Shown here: positions 14,211 to 23,384 of the stretch, piece by piece
Position numbering within the stretch: the stretch's first letter is position 1
Layout: each line of letters begins with the position of its first letter
From: Pelotomaculum terephthalicicum JT
GTDB lineage: Bacteria > Bacillota > Desulfotomaculia > Desulfotomaculales > Pelotomaculaceae
Direction: 5' to 3'
Assembly: GCF_022410535.1 (NCBI RefSeq)
Contig: NZ_JAKNBL010000008.1
Location: 1-64,000 of the forward strand
DNA: 64,000 nt
Notes under the pieces: model-generated
The model's input: only the letters and a program-made list of their open reading frames with translations
Database searches by the model: none
What the model was told of the DNA's origin: nothing
Position numbers and translations under genes: made by a program

Positions 14211-14834
14211 ATGCCTACAGTAGCAATGTACAATATTAGCGGCGAACAGGTCGGGGAACTGACGCTGAAAGATGAAGTCTTCGGTGTTGAAGTTAGCGAA
14301 TCTGTTTTGCATGATGCCGTTGTGATGCAGTTGGCCGGCCGTCGCCTGGGCACCCACGCCACTAAAACCAGGGCGGATGTGAGCGGCGGCGGCCGCAAGC
14401 CCTGGCGTCAAAAAGGCACCGGCAGAGCCCGTCACGGCACCACCCGTTCACCAATCTGGCGTGGCGGCGGGATCGTTTTTGGACCTCATCCCAGAGACTA
14501 CCGGTATAGCCTGCCGAGAAAGGTGAGGAGACTGGCTTTGAAATCAGCCCTCTCTTCTAAAGTAAATTCAGGTGATATTTTAGTTCTGGATCAGTTGCAG
14601 ATGGAGCAGCCGAAAACCAGGGATATGGTTAATATATTAAATAACCTCAAAGTCAACGAGGCTTTGCTGGTAACGGCGGAAGCCGATCAGACAGTGGCAA
14701 AGTCCGCCCGTAATATCCCGGGGATCAAGCCGCTTGATGCCACCGGACTCAACGTATACGACATCCTGGCGTACAGCAAGCTGGTTATCACCAAAGACGC
14801 GGTGGCCAGGGTTGAGGAGGTGCTCGCGCCATGA
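14211..14834 (+). CDS. rplD: 50S ribosomal protein L4
   Basis: Exit-tunnel protein of the 50S subunit, 207 residues; in enterobacteria it also regulates the S10 operon, which cannot be judged here. The tunnel loop is clear ([20 protein letters not shown], then RSPIWRGGG). ATG at 14211 follows GAAAGGGGAC. Its TGA overlaps the ATG of rplW (ATGA), indicating translational coupling. The 90-nt gap from rplC is GC-rich without a clear signal. Confidence 0.96.
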   Translation: MPTVAMYNISGEQVGELTLKDEVFGVEVSESVLHDAVVMQLAGRRLGTHATKTRADVSGGGRKPWRQKGTGRARHGTTRSPIWRGGGIVFGPHPRDYRYSLPRKVRRLALKSALSSKVNSGDILVLDQLQMEQPKTRDMVNILNNLKVNEALLVTAEADQTVAKSARNIPGIKPLDATGLNVYDILAYSKLVITKDAVARVEEVLAP

Positions 14835-15118
14835 AAAATCCGCGCGATATTTTAAGGAAGCCGGTTATTACCGAGAAGAGCACATCTTTATCGAAAGATA
14901 ATAAATACACTTTTATAGTTGATCTAAAAGCCAATAAAGTGGAGATCCGGCAGGCTGTCGAAAATTTGTTCAAGGTTAAAGTGAAAAAAGTAAATACCAT
15001 GCGCGTTAAGGGAAAGCTCAAACGGGTCCGCAGGATTCCCGGCAGAACGCCTGATACAAAAAAGGCGATAGTCACCCTTAAAGAAGGTGACCGGATCGAG
15101 ATTTTTGAGGGAATATAG
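14831..15118 (+). CDS. rplW: 50S ribosomal protein L23
   Basis: Tunnel-exit protein and docking site for trigger factor and SRP, 95 residues. [16 protein letters not shown] and [16 protein letters not shown] with the C-terminal [17 protein letters not shown] are typical. The start overlaps the rplD stop by four bases, so the ribosome probably reinitiates. Confidence 0.96.
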   Translation: MKNPRDILRKPVITEKSTSLSKDNKYTFIVDLKANKVEIRQAVENLFKVKVKKVNTMRVKGKLKRVRRIPGRTPDTKKAIVTLKEGDRIEIFEGI

Positions 15119-15159
15119 TTTTACCGTAATAACATTAATTATTGAGGGGGTGAATCCCT

Positions 15160-15984
15160 GTGGCTACTAAAAGTTTTAAGCCGACGTCACCGGGCCGCCG
15201 GTTTGTAACCGTTTCGGAATTTAAGGATATAACCCGTTCGGAACCCGAAAAGTCCTTGCTGGAACCATTAAAGAAAAATGCCGGCCGCAACGCGTACGGC
15301 AGGCTGACAGTAAGACACCGTGGCGGCGGGCACAAACGGATGTACAGGGTTATTGACTTTAAACGCAACAAGGATGGTATCCCGGCCAAGGTGGCCAGTG
15401 TTGAATATGACCCGAACCGTTCTGCCAGAATTGCTCTGCTGCATTACGCTGATGGTGAAAAGAGATACATACTTGCGCCTGTCGGCATCAGCATCGGGCA
15501 AACCGTTGTATCGGGCCCGGACGCGGATATTAAGGCCGGGAATTGTTTGCCGTTACGTAATATTCCGCTTGGCACATTAGTTCATAATATCGAATTGCAC
15601 CCCGGCGGCGGCGGTCAATTGGTGCGCTCGGCCGGTGGGTCCGCACAGCTGATGGCTAAAGAGGGAAAATACGCCAATATAAGAATGCCGTCCGGTGAGA
15701 TGCGGCTTTTATTGCTGGACTGCCGCGCGACTATCGGACAGATAGGCAATGTTGATCATGAAAACATTACAATAGGTAAAGCCGGCCGGAAACGCTGGAT
15801 GGGCATTCGGCCGACTGTCCGGGGTATTGTGATGAACCCGGTTGACCACCCGCACGGCGGTGGCGAAGGACGCTCGCCTATCGGCCGCAATCCTGTTACA
15901 CCGTGGGGCAAGCCGGCTTTGGGCGCGCGTACCCGGAAAAGAAAACCGAGCGACAAGCTAATCGTGAAAAGAAGAACCAAATAG
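15160..15984 (+). CDS. rplB: 50S ribosomal protein L2
   Basis: Primary 23S rRNA-binding protein close to the peptidyl transferase centre, 274 residues. [20 protein letters not shown] near the N-terminus and [18 protein letters not shown] with the conserved histidine near the C-terminus identify it. GTG at 15160 follows TGAGGGGG. Two tandem M-family repeats separate it from rpsS. Confidence 0.97.
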   Translation: MATKSFKPTSPGRRFVTVSEFKDITRSEPEKSLLEPLKKNAGRNAYGRLTVRHRGGGHKRMYRVIDFKRNKDGIPAKVASVEYDPNRSARIALLHYADGEKRYILAPVGISIGQTVVSGPDADIKAGNCLPLRNIPLGTLVHNIELHPGGGGQLVRSAGGSAQLMAKEGKYANIRMPSGEMRLLLLDCRATIGQIGNVDHENITIGKAGRKRWMGIRPTVRGIVMNPVDHPHGGGEGRSPIGRNPVTPWGKPALGARTRKRKPSDKLIVKRRTK

Positions 15985-16005
15985 CGGCTGTTGGAAATAT
16001 GGAAA

Positions 16006-16110
16006 GGGGACACACCTTCTAGGGGTGTACAAATTCGGAAGGGATTATTCCTGCACATGGCGTGTGGAGCAATAGTTACTGTTAAGGCAGGCTAGTGAAG
16101 GAATGTCGTC
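16006..16110. repeat. M-family inverted-repeat element, copy 1
   Basis: Begins GGGGACACACCTT and ends GAAGGAATGTCGTC, a decayed form of the usual GAAGGAATGTCCCC end. Tandem with copy 2; both lie between rplB and rpsS. Confidence 0.8.
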
Positions 16111-16118
16111 AGCGGAAA

Positions 16119-16222
16119 GGGGACACACCTTCTAGGGTCGTATAAATTCGAAGGGATTATTCCTGCATATAGCGTGTTGAATAACAGTTACTGTTAAGGC
16201 AGGCTAGTGAAGGAATGTCCCC
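16119..16222. repeat. M-family inverted-repeat element, copy 2
   Basis: GGGGACACACCTT at the left and AAGGAATGTCCCC at the right are near-perfect terminal inverted repeats about 104 nt apart. The interior is very like copy 1 (GAAGGGATTATTCCTGCA, GTTACTGTTAAGGCAGGCTA). It ends 12 nt before the rpsS ribosome binding site. Confidence 0.85.
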
Positions 16223-16249
16223 GATGGAGTGTGAAAGGAGGCTGCAATT

Positions 16250-16534
16250 TTGGGCCGGTCATTAAAGAAGGGGCCGTATTGCGAAGAACGGCTTCTCAAT
16301 AGAATAGAGGCCATGAATGATTCAGGCGAAAAAAGAGTGATCAAGACATGGTCCAGGCGCTCAACCATCTTTCCCCAAATGGTCGGGCACACCATAGCCG
16401 TGCATGATGGGCGCAAGCATATCCCGGTATATATAACCGAAGATATGATTGGGCACAAATTGGGGGAATTTGCCGTTACCAGGCTTTTTCGAGGACACGG
16501 TCACCATACGGAAAGGTCTACAGCACTGAAGTAG
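16250..16534 (+). CDS. rpsS: 30S ribosomal protein S19
   Basis: 30S head protein forming a bridge with S13, 94 residues. GRSLKKGPY at the start, [20 protein letters not shown] in the middle and [12 protein letters not shown] near the end are the family signature. TTG at 16250 is required to give the family N-terminus and follows AAAGGAGG (16234-16241). Confidence 0.96.
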   Translation: MGRSLKKGPYCEERLLNRIEAMNDSGEKRVIKTWSRRSTIFPQMVGHTIAVHDGRKHIPVYITEDMIGHKLGEFAVTRLFRGHGHHTERSTALK

Positions 16535-16580
16535 AAGCCGTTTTCATTTCCGGCATCTTAACGAAGGGGGTAAACAGCCT

Positions 16581-16928
16581 GTGGAAGCTAAGGCCACAGC
16601 CAAATTTATAAGGATTTCCCCGCGAAAGGTGCGCATAGTAGTGGACCTGATCCGGGGCAAGAAAATTCAGGAGGCCCTTGCTATCTTAAAATATACACCC
16701 AAACGGGCCTCGGGGGCGGTAACAAAGGTGGTTAAATCCGCCGCCGCCAACGCCGAACACAATCAGCAGGCCGATAAGGATGAGTTGTTCGTAACCGCGG
16801 CTTATGTTGATCAAGGACCTACATTAAAGCGGTTCCAGGCCCGGGCCATGGGCCGCGCAGATGTTTTACGCAAACGTACCAGCCACATAACAGTTGTGGT
16901 GGGTGACAAAAAGGAGGGTAGATCTTAG
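16581..16928 (+). CDS. rplV: 50S ribosomal protein L22
   Basis: Tunnel protein whose loop lines the exit path, 115 residues. [19 protein letters not shown] and the beta-hairpin [20 protein letters not shown], the site of macrolide resistance changes in other species, are intact. GTG at 16581. Its TAG shares one base with the GTG of rpsC. Confidence 0.96.
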   Translation: MEAKATAKFIRISPRKVRIVVDLIRGKKIQEALAILKYTPKRASGAVTKVVKSAAANAEHNQQADKDELFVTAAYVDQGPTLKRFQARAMGRADVLRKRTSHITVVVGDKKEGRS

Positions 16929-17623
16929 TGGGGCAGAAGGTAAATCCCAAGGGCCTGCGGATTGGTATTATCCGGGACTGGGAAGGCAAGTGGTTTGCCG
17001 ACAAGAAAAACTATGCCGGCCTCTTGCACGAGGACCTGAAAATACGCAAGTTTATCAAAAAGAAGCTTTTCGTGGCAGGCGTTTCGCGCATCCAGATAGA
17101 GCGGGCGGCCAACCGGATTAAAGTGTTTATCCACACCGCCAAGCCGGGCATTGTCATCGGACGGGGCGGTATGGAAGTGGAGAACCTGCGCAAGCAGCTT
17201 GAACGAATCACCGCTAAGCAGGTCAGTGTAAATATCGTGGAGATCAAGATCCCTGAGGTGGACGCCCAACTCGTGGCTGAAAATGTGGCCTCCCAACTGG
17301 TGAAACGGATTGCGTTCAGAAGGGCCATGAAGCAAGTGGTCAACCGCTCCATGAAAATGGGGGCGAAAGGGATCAAGATCGCGTGCGGCGGCCGCTTGGC
17401 CGGCGCTGAAATTGCCCGCAGCGAATGGTACAGCGAAGGCAAGGTTCCTCTTCATACCTTGCGCGCCGATATAGATTACGGTTTTGCCGAAGCGAACACC
17501 ACTTACGGAAAAATCGGCATTAAAGTATGGATCTATAAAGGAGAAGTTTTACCGGCAGTCAAAGATGCAGAAAAAACCCCGGCCAGGGGAGGAAAGGCCG
17601 CACCTGGTGAAGGAGGCGTATAG
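16928..17623 (+). CDS. rpsC: 30S ribosomal protein S3
   Basis: Part of the mRNA entry channel, 231 residues. KH domain with [15 protein letters not shown], then the C-terminal domain with [18 protein letters not shown] and the conserved [12 protein letters not shown]. The N-terminus [18 protein letters not shown] is canonical. GTG at 16928 after AAGGAGGG; 1-nt overlap with rplV, 2-nt gap to rplP. Confidence 0.97.
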   Translation: MGQKVNPKGLRIGIIRDWEGKWFADKKNYAGLLHEDLKIRKFIKKKLFVAGVSRIQIERAANRIKVFIHTAKPGIVIGRGGMEVENLRKQLERITAKQVSVNIVEIKIPEVDAQLVAENVASQLVKRIAFRRAMKQVVNRSMKMGAKGIKIACGGRLAGAEIARSEWYSEGKVPLHTLRADIDYGFAEANTTYGKIGIKVWIYKGEVLPAVKDAEKTPARGGKAAPGEGGV

Positions 17624-17625
17624 GG

Positions 17626-18057
17626 ATGCTTATACCGAAAAGGGTTAAATACCGCAAACAGCACCGCCCCGGAATAGCCGGCAGGGCTAAAGGCGGCAAA
17701 GATGTCAGTTTTGGTGAATTTGGCCTTCAGGCTCTGGAGTCGGCCTGGATAACCAACAGGCAGATAGAAGCGGCCCGTATTGCCATGACGCGTTATATCA
17801 AGCGTGGCGGCAAGGTCTGGATCAGAATTTTTCCTGATAAACCAATTACCACCAAACCGGCTGAGACCCGGATGGGCTCCGGCAAGGGTACACCGGAATA
17901 TTGGATTGCTGTTGTCAAGCCGGGACGGATTATGTTTGAGTTGGCGGGCATTTCCGAAGAAGTTGCCCGTGAAGCGATGCGATTGGCGTCTCACAAGCTA
18001 CCGGTTAAAACTAAATTTGTGAAGCGCGGGGAAGTAGGTGCAGTCGTTGAAAACTAA
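17626..18057 (+). CDS. rplP: 50S ribosomal protein L16
   Basis: Late assembly protein supporting the A and P site tRNAs, 143 residues. [14 protein letters not shown] at the N-terminus and [20 protein letters not shown], the region carrying the arginine that some bacteria hydroxylate, are conserved. Its binding site AAGGAGG lies inside the end of rpsC. Its 3' end overlaps the likely start of rpmC. Confidence 0.97.
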   Translation: MLIPKRVKYRKQHRPGIAGRAKGGKDVSFGEFGLQALESAWITNRQIEAARIAMTRYIKRGGKVWIRIFPDKPITTKPAETRMGSGKGTPEYWIAVVKPGRIMFELAGISEEVAREAMRLASHKLPVKTKFVKRGEVGAVVEN

Positions 18058-18250
18058 GGATATTAGAGAGTTGACGGATTCCGAGCTTTATAAAAAGCTG
18101 GACGACTCCAAGGATGAACTCTTTAAATTGAGATTTCAAATGGCCACCGGGCAGTTGGATAACCCGATGAAACTGCAGGAAATCCGCCGCAGGATCGCGC
18201 GTGTCAAGACGGTAATTCGCGAGCGTGAGTTGGGAATCCAACGGGCGTAA
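18047..18250 (+). CDS. rpmC: 50S ribosomal protein L29
   Basis: Small helical protein at the tunnel exit, 67 residues. [17 protein letters not shown] and the C-terminal [12 protein letters not shown] are typical. TTG at 18047 (overlapping rplP by 11 nt, AGGTG at 18036-18040) gives the usual length; an in-frame GTG at 18038 would add three residues. Confidence 0.93.
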   Translation: MKTKDIRELTDSELYKKLDDSKDELFKLRFQMATGQLDNPMKLQEIRRRIARVKTVIRERELGIQRA

Positions 18251-18313
18251 GAACAGCGTCAGGATTTAAGGTGCCAGGCTCACAAGGGATATGTTCAGGA
18301 AGGAGTATTATGG

Positions 18314-18577
18314 ATGGAACAACGTGGATTGCGCAAGGTTCTTACCGGCAGGGTGGTAAGTGATAAAATGGAAAAGACCGTGGTTGTGGCTGTTGAAACC
18401 CTGGTCAAACACCCCAGGTACCAGCGCATCATTCGGCGCACCCGTAAATTCAAAGCGCATGACGCAGAAAACTCCTGCAGGATCGGCGACAAGGTGAAAG
18501 TTATGGAAACCAGGCCGCTGTCGAAAGAAAAGCGGTGGCGTGTAGTTGAGATCCTGGAGCGAGGCAAACAGATTTAA
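18314..18577 (+). CDS. rpsQ: 30S ribosomal protein S17
   Basis: Primary 16S rRNA-binding protein, 87 residues, OB fold. [19 protein letters not shown] and the later [18 protein letters not shown] are diagnostic. ATG at 18314 with AGGAAGGAG just upstream. Gap of 63 nt from rpmC and 42 nt to rplN. Confidence 0.96.
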   Translation: MEQRGLRKVLTGRVVSDKMEKTVVVAVETLVKHPRYQRIIRRTRKFKAHDAENSCRIGDKVKVMETRPLSKEKRWRVVEILERGKQI

Positions 18578-18619
18578 CGGTTGATAGTCGTAAGTAGTAA
18601 GTGTGAGGAGGTTGCAGCA

Positions 18620-18988
18620 TTGATTCAAGTACAGTCTTTGCTCAACGTTGCTGACAACACCGGGGCGCGCAGGCTGATGTGCATCCGTGTTTTGGGCGGA
18701 TCGTTGCGGCGCTATGCAGGTGTGGGCGACATCGTTGTATGTTCCGTTAAAGAAGCCACGCCAGGCGGCGTTGTTAAGAAAAGTGATGTGGTAAGGGCCG
18801 TGGTGGTCCGCACGAAAAAAGAAGTCAGGCGCCCGGACGGGTCCTACATCAAGTTTGACGAAAACGCCGCTGTTATTATCAAGGATGACAAGAGTCCGCG
18901 GGGAACGCGTATTTTTGGTCCGGTGGCCCGGGAATTGAGAGACCGTGAGTTCATGAAGATTGTTTCTCTGGCGCCGGAAGTGCTCTAG
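18620..18988 (+). CDS. rplN: 50S ribosomal protein L14
   Basis: Central 50S protein at the subunit interface, 122 residues. [20 protein letters not shown] and the C-terminal [23 protein letters not shown] (in two pieces) are classical. TTG at 18620 after GAGGAGG (18605-18611) is preferred to an upstream in-frame ATG that would add 13 unrelated residues. Confidence 0.96.
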   Translation: MIQVQSLLNVADNTGARRLMCIRVLGGSLRRYAGVGDIVVCSVKEATPGGVVKKSDVVRAVVVRTKKEVRRPDGSYIKFDENAAVIIKDDKSPRGTRIFGPVARELRDREFMKIVSLAPEVL

Positions 18989-19039
18989 CGCCGGCTATCT
19001 TTAAATATTGACGGTGAGTTCGGAGGTGACACAAAATAT

Positions 19040-19363
19040 ATGGTAAAACCCAAGATCCACGTCCGCAAAGGAGACACAGTATTGGTGGTCACTGGTAAAA
19101 GCGCGGGGAAGAAGGGCAAGGTTCTGGAAGTCATACCGGCTAAAAACAAGCTAATCATCGAGGGGGTAAATATTGTTAAACGCCACTCCAAGCCTACCCA
19201 GAAACTGCCGCAAGGGGGTATATTGGAAAAAGAGGCCCCCATACACAGCTCAAACGTGATGCTTTTCTGCAATAAGTGCAACACCCCAACCAGGGTCGGC
19301 AAGAAGGTGCTTGAAAACGGGGAAAAAGAACGTGTCTGTAAAAAATGCGGAGAAGCGATATAA
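19040..19363 (+). CDS. rplX: 50S ribosomal protein L24
   Basis: Assembly initiator with an N-terminal KOW motif ([19 protein letters not shown]), 107 residues. The C-terminus is a CNKCNTPTR...CKKCGEAI zinc-ribbon-like module, as in many Firmicutes. ATG at 19040 behind GGAGGTG. A half copy of the R repeat lies in the 122-nt gap before rplE. Confidence 0.95.
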   Translation: MVKPKIHVRKGDTVLVVTGKSAGKKGKVLEVIPAKNKLIIEGVNIVKRHSKPTQKLPQGGILEKEAPIHSSNVMLFCNKCNTPTRVGKKVLENGEKERVCKKCGEAI

Positions 19364-19368
19364 GTGAT

Positions 19369-19470
19369 CAGTAGTCAGTAGTCGGTAGTCAGGAGTCGGA
19401 ATAAGGGAAAACCCCAATGGTGATTTCAAAAAAGCAGCTGATTGCAGAACCGACAACCGATTGCCGAGAA
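19369..19470 (+). repeat. R-family repeat, left half with tail
   Basis: AGTAGTCAGTAGTCGGTAGT and GTCAGGAGTCGGAATA, then a tail with CCGACAACCGATTGCCGAGA. No inverted right arm. Between rplX and rplE. Confidence 0.6.
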
Positions 19471-19485
19471 GGGAGGTAGTTTAAG

Positions 19486-20028
19486 ATGTCCAGATTAAAA
19501 GACAAGTACAAGAACGATATAGTGCCCGCCATGATCAAAAAGTTTGCGTATAAAAATATCATGCAGGTTCCCAAGCTGGAAAAAGTGGTTGTTAGCATGG
19601 GCGTGGGCGAGGCGATTCAGAATTCAAAAGCAATCGACGCCGCGTTAAACGACTTGATGATTATTACCGGACAAAAACCTGTTACGACTAAAGCGAAGAA
19701 ATCTATCGCGGCCTTCAAGCTGCGTGCCGGTATGACCATCGGCGCAAAGGTTACTTTGCGCGGCGAACGCATGTATGAGTTTGTTGACAAGCTTTTTAAC
19801 ATAGCGATGCCAAGGGTGCGTGACTTCCGGGGCATTTCGCCCAAATCGTTTGACGGGCGCGGCAACTACAGCATGGGTGTTCGTGAACAGCTTATGTTTC
19901 CGGAAATTGATTATGACAAGATAGATAAAATCCGCGGCATGGACATCATTTTTGTGACTACGGCGAAAACGGACGAAGAGGCGAGAGAACTGTTGGGATT
20001 AATGGGCATGCCGTTCCGGGCGGCATAA
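19486..20028 (+). CDS. rplE: 50S ribosomal protein L5
   Basis: 5S rRNA-binding protein of the central protuberance, 180 residues. [40 protein letters not shown] and the C-terminal [20 protein letters not shown] are typical. ATG at 19486 after GGGAGGT. Followed by a short degenerate repeat before rpsZ. Confidence 0.97.
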   Translation: MSRLKDKYKNDIVPAMIKKFAYKNIMQVPKLEKVVVSMGVGEAIQNSKAIDAALNDLMIITGQKPVTTKAKKSIAAFKLRAGMTIGAKVTLRGERMYEFVDKLFNIAMPRVRDFRGISPKSFDGRGNYSMGVREQLMFPEIDYDKIDKIRGMDIIFVTTAKTDEEARELLGLMGMPFRAA

Positions 20029-20036
20029 GAGTTACA

Positions 20037-20092
20037 GTGGTCAGTGGTCAGTAGTAGAAAACTACGGGCAACCGGCTACCAAATACGAAAAG
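20037..20092 (+). repeat. R-family repeat, short remnant
   Basis: GTGGTCAGTGGTCAGTAGTA followed by the tail GGGCAACCGGCTACC. The most reduced copy. Confidence 0.45.
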
Positions 20093-20103
20093 GAGGCAAG
20101 TTG

Positions 20104-20289
20104 GTGGCTAAAAAATCAATGGTTTTAAGGGCTATGCGGGCGCCGAAGTTTACGGTGCGCGGACACAATAGATGCAAAATCTGCGGGCGTCCGCACGCCT
20201 ACATGAGAAAGTTTGAGATTTGCCGGATTTGTTTCCGGGAGCTCTCGTATAAAGGTGAAATTCCAGGAATCCGCAAAGCCAGTTGGTGA
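20104..20289 (+). CDS. rpsZ: 30S ribosomal protein S14, zinc-binding type Z
   Basis: 61 residues, the short zinc form of S14. CKIC and CRIC supply the four ligands ([20 protein letters not shown]). GTG at 20104 with AAGGAGG just upstream gives the family N-terminus [15 protein letters not shown]; an upstream in-frame start runs through the repeat. Between rplE and rpsH as in other Firmicutes. Confidence 0.95.
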   Translation: MAKKSMVLRAMRAPKFTVRGHNRCKICGRPHAYMRKFEICRICFRELSYKGEIPGIRKASW

Positions 20290-20310
20290 TCAGGAAGGAG
20301 GTAGTTTCGC

Positions 20311-20709
20311 GTGGTTATGACCGATCCTATTGCAGATTTCTTGACCAGAATCCGGAACGCCAATACATTTTATCATGATAAAGTAGAGGCGCCTGCTTCC
20401 AAGGTAAAAAAAGCAATCGCTAATATATTGAAAGATGAAGGCTTTGTTAAGGATTGCGAATTTGTAGACGACGGAAAGCAGGGGATTATCCGGGTTTATC
20501 TTAAATATGGCACTAATAAGGAACGGGTGATCACCGGTCTCAAGCGCATATCAAAGCCAGGTTTAAGAGTGTACGCCAGGAAAGATAATGTGCCGAAAGT
20601 TTTAGGCGGTCTCGGAATAGCTATTATTTCCACCTCTAAAGGATTCATGTCCGATAGAAAGGCGCGTAAAGAAGGACTTGGCGGCGAGGTAGTTTGCTAC
20701 GTGTGGTAA
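20311..20709 (+). CDS. rpsH: 30S ribosomal protein S8
   Basis: Primary 16S rRNA-binding protein, 132 residues; feedback regulator of the spc operon in E. coli. [15 protein letters not shown] and the C-terminal [20 protein letters not shown] with GGEVVCYVW are canonical. GTG at 20311 (AAGGAGG at 20295-20301) gives M-V-M-T; ATG at 20317 is possible but far from the binding site. Confidence 0.96.
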   Translation: MVMTDPIADFLTRIRNANTFYHDKVEAPASKVKKAIANILKDEGFVKDCEFVDDGKQGIIRVYLKYGTNKERVITGLKRISKPGLRVYARKDNVPKVLGGLGIAIISTSKGFMSDRKARKEGLGGEVVCYVW

Positions 20710-20754
20710 TTAATACCATGTGCTTGAATACAATTAGGATGGCAGGTGTAATTT

Positions 20755-21303
20755 ATGTCCAGGATTGGTAGACAGCCGGTACCGGTACCCGCAGGTGTTG
20801 ATGTGCAGATCGACGGGAACCGGATACGGGTTAAAGGCCCCAAGGGGCAGTTGGAAAGAGAGCTGCACCGGGACATGGTTGTGAAATACGAGGGGGGACA
20901 ATTATTGGTCCAACGTCCTTCTGACAATAAACAGCACAGGTCATTGCACGGTTTGACACGTACTCTTGTTAACAACATGGTGGTGGGAGTAACAGTCGGT
21001 TTTCAGAAAAACCTGGAATTGGTCGGCGTTGGTTACCGCGCCTCCAAACAAGGCAACAAACTCGTAATGGCCATGGGTTATTCACACCCGGTGGAGATTG
21101 AGCCGCAAGAGGGACTGGTAATTGAAGTTCCGGCGCCGGCCAGAATCAGTGTGAAGGGTATCGACAAGGAAAAAGTGGGAGCCATGGCGGCGTTCATTCG
21201 TGCTGTACGTGAACCGGAACCATATAAAGGGAAAGGCGTCAGGTACGAAGGTGAAAGGGTCCGGCGCAAGGTCGGCAAGGCCGGCGGCAAAGGCAAGAAG
21301 TAG
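20755..21303 (+). CDS. rplF: 50S ribosomal protein L6
   Basis: Binds near the sarcin-ricin loop, 182 residues in two repeated domains. [20 protein letters not shown] at the start and [20 protein letters not shown] near the end identify it. ATG at 20755 with a weak GGCAGGTG. Confidence 0.96.
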   Translation: MSRIGRQPVPVPAGVDVQIDGNRIRVKGPKGQLERELHRDMVVKYEGGQLLVQRPSDNKQHRSLHGLTRTLVNNMVVGVTVGFQKNLELVGVGYRASKQGNKLVMAMGYSHPVEIEPQEGLVIEVPAPARISVKGIDKEKVGAMAAFIRAVREPEPYKGKGVRYEGERVRRKVGKAGGKGKK

Positions 21304-21368
21304 AGATTGGCAGTCTGTAAGTACGGATAATTTATTTATTACTTTTTAGAAAGGCAGTGAATTCCTAA

Positions 21369-21737
21369 GTGCTGAATAAACCCGACCGTAAGGCCCTGCG
21401 GGCAAAAAAGCGCTTCAGGGTGCGCAAGAAAATAACCGGTTCTGCCGGCCGGCCCAGGCTGAACGTGTTTCGCAGCATCCAAAATATTTACGCCCAAATC
21501 ATTGATGATGAACGCGGTGTAACTCTAGTGGCCGCGTCCACCTTGGGACCGGAGCTGAAAGGCAAACTGGCAAATGGCGGCGACTTAGCGGCAGCCGCTG
21601 CGGTAGGAGATTTGCTGGCTAAAAAAGCAGTTGAGGCAGGAATCAAAGTGGTGGTATTTGATCGCGCCGGCTATATTTACCATGGCCGGATCAAGGCCCT
21701 GGCTGACGCCGCGCGGGCAGGCGGACTGGAGTTTTAG
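21369..21737 (+). CDS. rplR: 50S ribosomal protein L18
   Basis: 5S rRNA-binding protein, 122 residues. [35 protein letters not shown] and the C-terminal [20 protein letters not shown] are typical. GTG at 21369. Two tandem M-family repeats follow the stop codon. Confidence 0.96.
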   Translation: MLNKPDRKALRAKKRFRVRKKITGSAGRPRLNVFRSIQNIYAQIIDDERGVTLVAASTLGPELKGKLANGGDLAAAAAVGDLLAKKAVEAGIKVVVFDRAGYIYHGRIKALADAARAGGLEF

Positions 21738-21743
21738 CGGAAT

Positions 21744-21848
21744 GGGGACACACCTTCCTGTGTGGTAAAAGTCCGAAGAGAATACTCCTTTAGGTGGCCT
21801 GTTGATGCTATAGTAACTCTTAGAGCAGGCGAGTGAAGGAATGTCCCC
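21744..21848. repeat. M-family inverted-repeat element, copy 3
   Basis: GGGGACACACCTTCCTGTGT at the left end, GAAGGAATGTCCCC at the right. Starts 6 nt after the rplR stop and is tandem with copy 4. Confidence 0.85.
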
Positions 21849-21857
21849 GAGCGGAAT

Positions 21858-21963
21858 GGTGATAAACCTTCTAGTAGAGTGTAAATCTGGAAGGGAATAT
21901 TCCTAAAATCGGCCTGTTGGAATCCCAGTTACTTATAGGGCGGGTCGGTGAAGGAATGTCCCC
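21858..21963. repeat. M-family inverted-repeat element, copy 4
   Basis: The left end has decayed (GGTGATAAACCTT) while the right end GAAGGAATGTCCCC is intact. Interior TGGAAGGGAATATTCCT is palindromic. Ends 8 nt before the rpsE ribosome binding site. Confidence 0.8.
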
Positions 21964-21984
21964 GATGAGAAAGGAGGGAAATAG

Positions 21985-22485
21985 ATGGCGAGGATTGACG
22001 CCAGCAAACTGGAAACAACCGAAAAAGTAGTGTATATCAACCGGGTGGCCAAGGTCGTAAAAGGCGGACGGCGATTCAGTTTTTCCGCTCTGATGGTAGT
22101 GGGCGACAGCGACGGTCATGTCGGCGCCGGTCTGGGCAAAGCGGGTGAGGTTCCCGAGGCTATCCGCAAGGGCATTGAAGACGCGAAGAAATCATTAATA
22201 AAAGTACCCCTTTCCGGAACAACCATTCCCCATGAAGTTACCGGGCATTTCGGGGCCGGTAAAGTTTTGCTGAAACCGGCGGCGCCGGGCACCGGTGTGA
22301 TTGCGGGCGGTCCGGTCCGGGCGATCCTGGAGTTGGCCGGAGTGCACGATATACTTACCAAGTCCCTGGGTTCGAACAATGCTAACAACATGGTCCGTGC
22401 CACCATGGATGCGCTGAAGAGTCTGAAGACTCCGGAGGATGTGGCCCGGCTGAGAAATAAAACGGTGGAAGAACTGCTGGGGTAA
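21985..22485 (+). CDS. rpsE: 30S ribosomal protein S5
   Basis: Accuracy and mRNA-entry protein, 166 residues. [40 protein letters not shown] and GKSLGSNN-like [20 protein letters not shown] mark the two domains. ATG at 21985 follows AAGGAGGG. Flanked on both sides by M-family repeats, which have not disturbed the reading frame. Confidence 0.97.
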   Translation: MARIDASKLETTEKVVYINRVAKVVKGGRRFSFSALMVVGDSDGHVGAGLGKAGEVPEAIRKGIEDAKKSLIKVPLSGTTIPHEVTGHFGAGKVLLKPAAPGTGVIAGGPVRAILELAGVHDILTKSLGSNNANNMVRATMDALKSLKTPEDVARLRNKTVEELLG

Positions 22486-22496
22486 AAAATAGGAAT

Positions 22497-22602
22497 GGGG
22501 ACACACCTTCCTGTGTTGTATAAAGTACAGAGGGATTGCTCCTGAGCGTGGCCTGCTGGAACACTAGCTACTATTAGAGCAGGCGAGTGAAGGAATGTCC
22601 CC
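22497..22602. repeat. M-family inverted-repeat element, copy 5
   Basis: Full element with both ends intact (GGGGACACACCTT, GAAGGAATGTCCCC), 11 nt after the rpsE stop. Confidence 0.85.
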
Positions 22603-22610
22603 GATTGGAG

Positions 22611-22638
22611 GGGGACACACCTCACACCTGATGTCCCC
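22611..22638. repeat. M-family mini element, ends only
   Basis: 28 nt with GGGGACA at the left and TGTCCCC at the right, enclosing 14 nt. Looks like an internally deleted M element directly after copy 5. Confidence 0.7.
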
Positions 22639-22689
22639 GGTTGAACTGAAAGGTAACGTAATGCTCTCTCAAGAAAAGGGGGGAATGTT

Positions 22690-22875
22690 GTGGCCAAGTT
22701 GAAGGTAACCCTGGTGAAGAGCCTGATCGGCCGGCCGGAAAAGCAGAGGGTTACAGTGCGGACCCTGGGTCTGACCAAAGTAAGCCGGTCGGTAATCCAC
22801 GAAGACACTCCGCAAATCAGGGGTATGATTAATAAGGTTGCGCATTTGTTGAAAGTCGAGGAAGCCGGAGCGTAA
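22690..22875 (+). CDS. rpmD: 50S ribosomal protein L30
   Basis: 61-residue bacterial L30. [20 protein letters not shown] and [20 protein letters not shown] are the family signature. GTG at 22690 after AAAAGGGGGG. Set between rpsE and rplO as usual; the 204-nt gap before it is almost all M-family repeat. Confidence 0.95.
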   Translation: MAKLKVTLVKSLIGRPEKQRVTVRTLGLTKVSRSVIHEDTPQIRGMINKVAHLLKVEEAGA

Positions 22876-22943
22876 GGCCCGCGAATTTAGACAAGCGGGA
22901 CTGAGAAGCGCAGGTCCGTAAGGAATGTTAAGGAGGTGTCATC

Positions 22944-23384
22944 TTGAAACTGCATGAACTAAGGCCGGCTCCAGGGGCTAGACCTAAACCCACCCGCAAG
23001 GGTCAAGGGATCGGCTCCGGTTTGGGCAAGACCGCCGGCCGCGGCCATAAAGGGCAAAAGTCACGCTCCGGCGGAGGTGTGCGTCCCGGGTTTGAGGGCG
23101 GGCAAATGCCACTGCAGCGTCGCATGCCGAAACGGGGGTTCTATAATAAGTTTGCCAAGGAAATTATCGCTGTCAATGTAGCGGCGCTTAACCGGTTTGA
23201 GGACGGTGTTACCGTGACTCCGGATACTTTGCTTGACGCCCGCTTGATCAAAAAGATCGGTGACGGTGTGAAAATACTTGGCAACGGCAAGCTGGAAAAA
23301 TCTCTAACCGTATGTGCCCAAGCTTTCAGCAAGTCGGCTGAGGAAAAGATCACAGCCGCCGGCGGCAAAGCTGAGGTGATTTAA
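22944..23384 (+). CDS. rplO: 50S ribosomal protein L15
   Basis: Late assembly protein, 146 residues. [39 protein letters not shown] and the [15 protein letters not shown] segment are typical. TTG at 22944 is set by AAGGAGG (22930-22936). secY starts on the base after its stop codon. Confidence 0.96.
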   Translation: MKLHELRPAPGARPKPTRKGQGIGSGLGKTAGRGHKGQKSRSGGGVRPGFEGGQMPLQRRMPKRGFYNKFAKEIIAVNVAALNRFEDGVTVTPDTLLDARLIKKIGDGVKILGNGKLEKSLTVCAQAFSKSAEEKITAAGGKAEVI

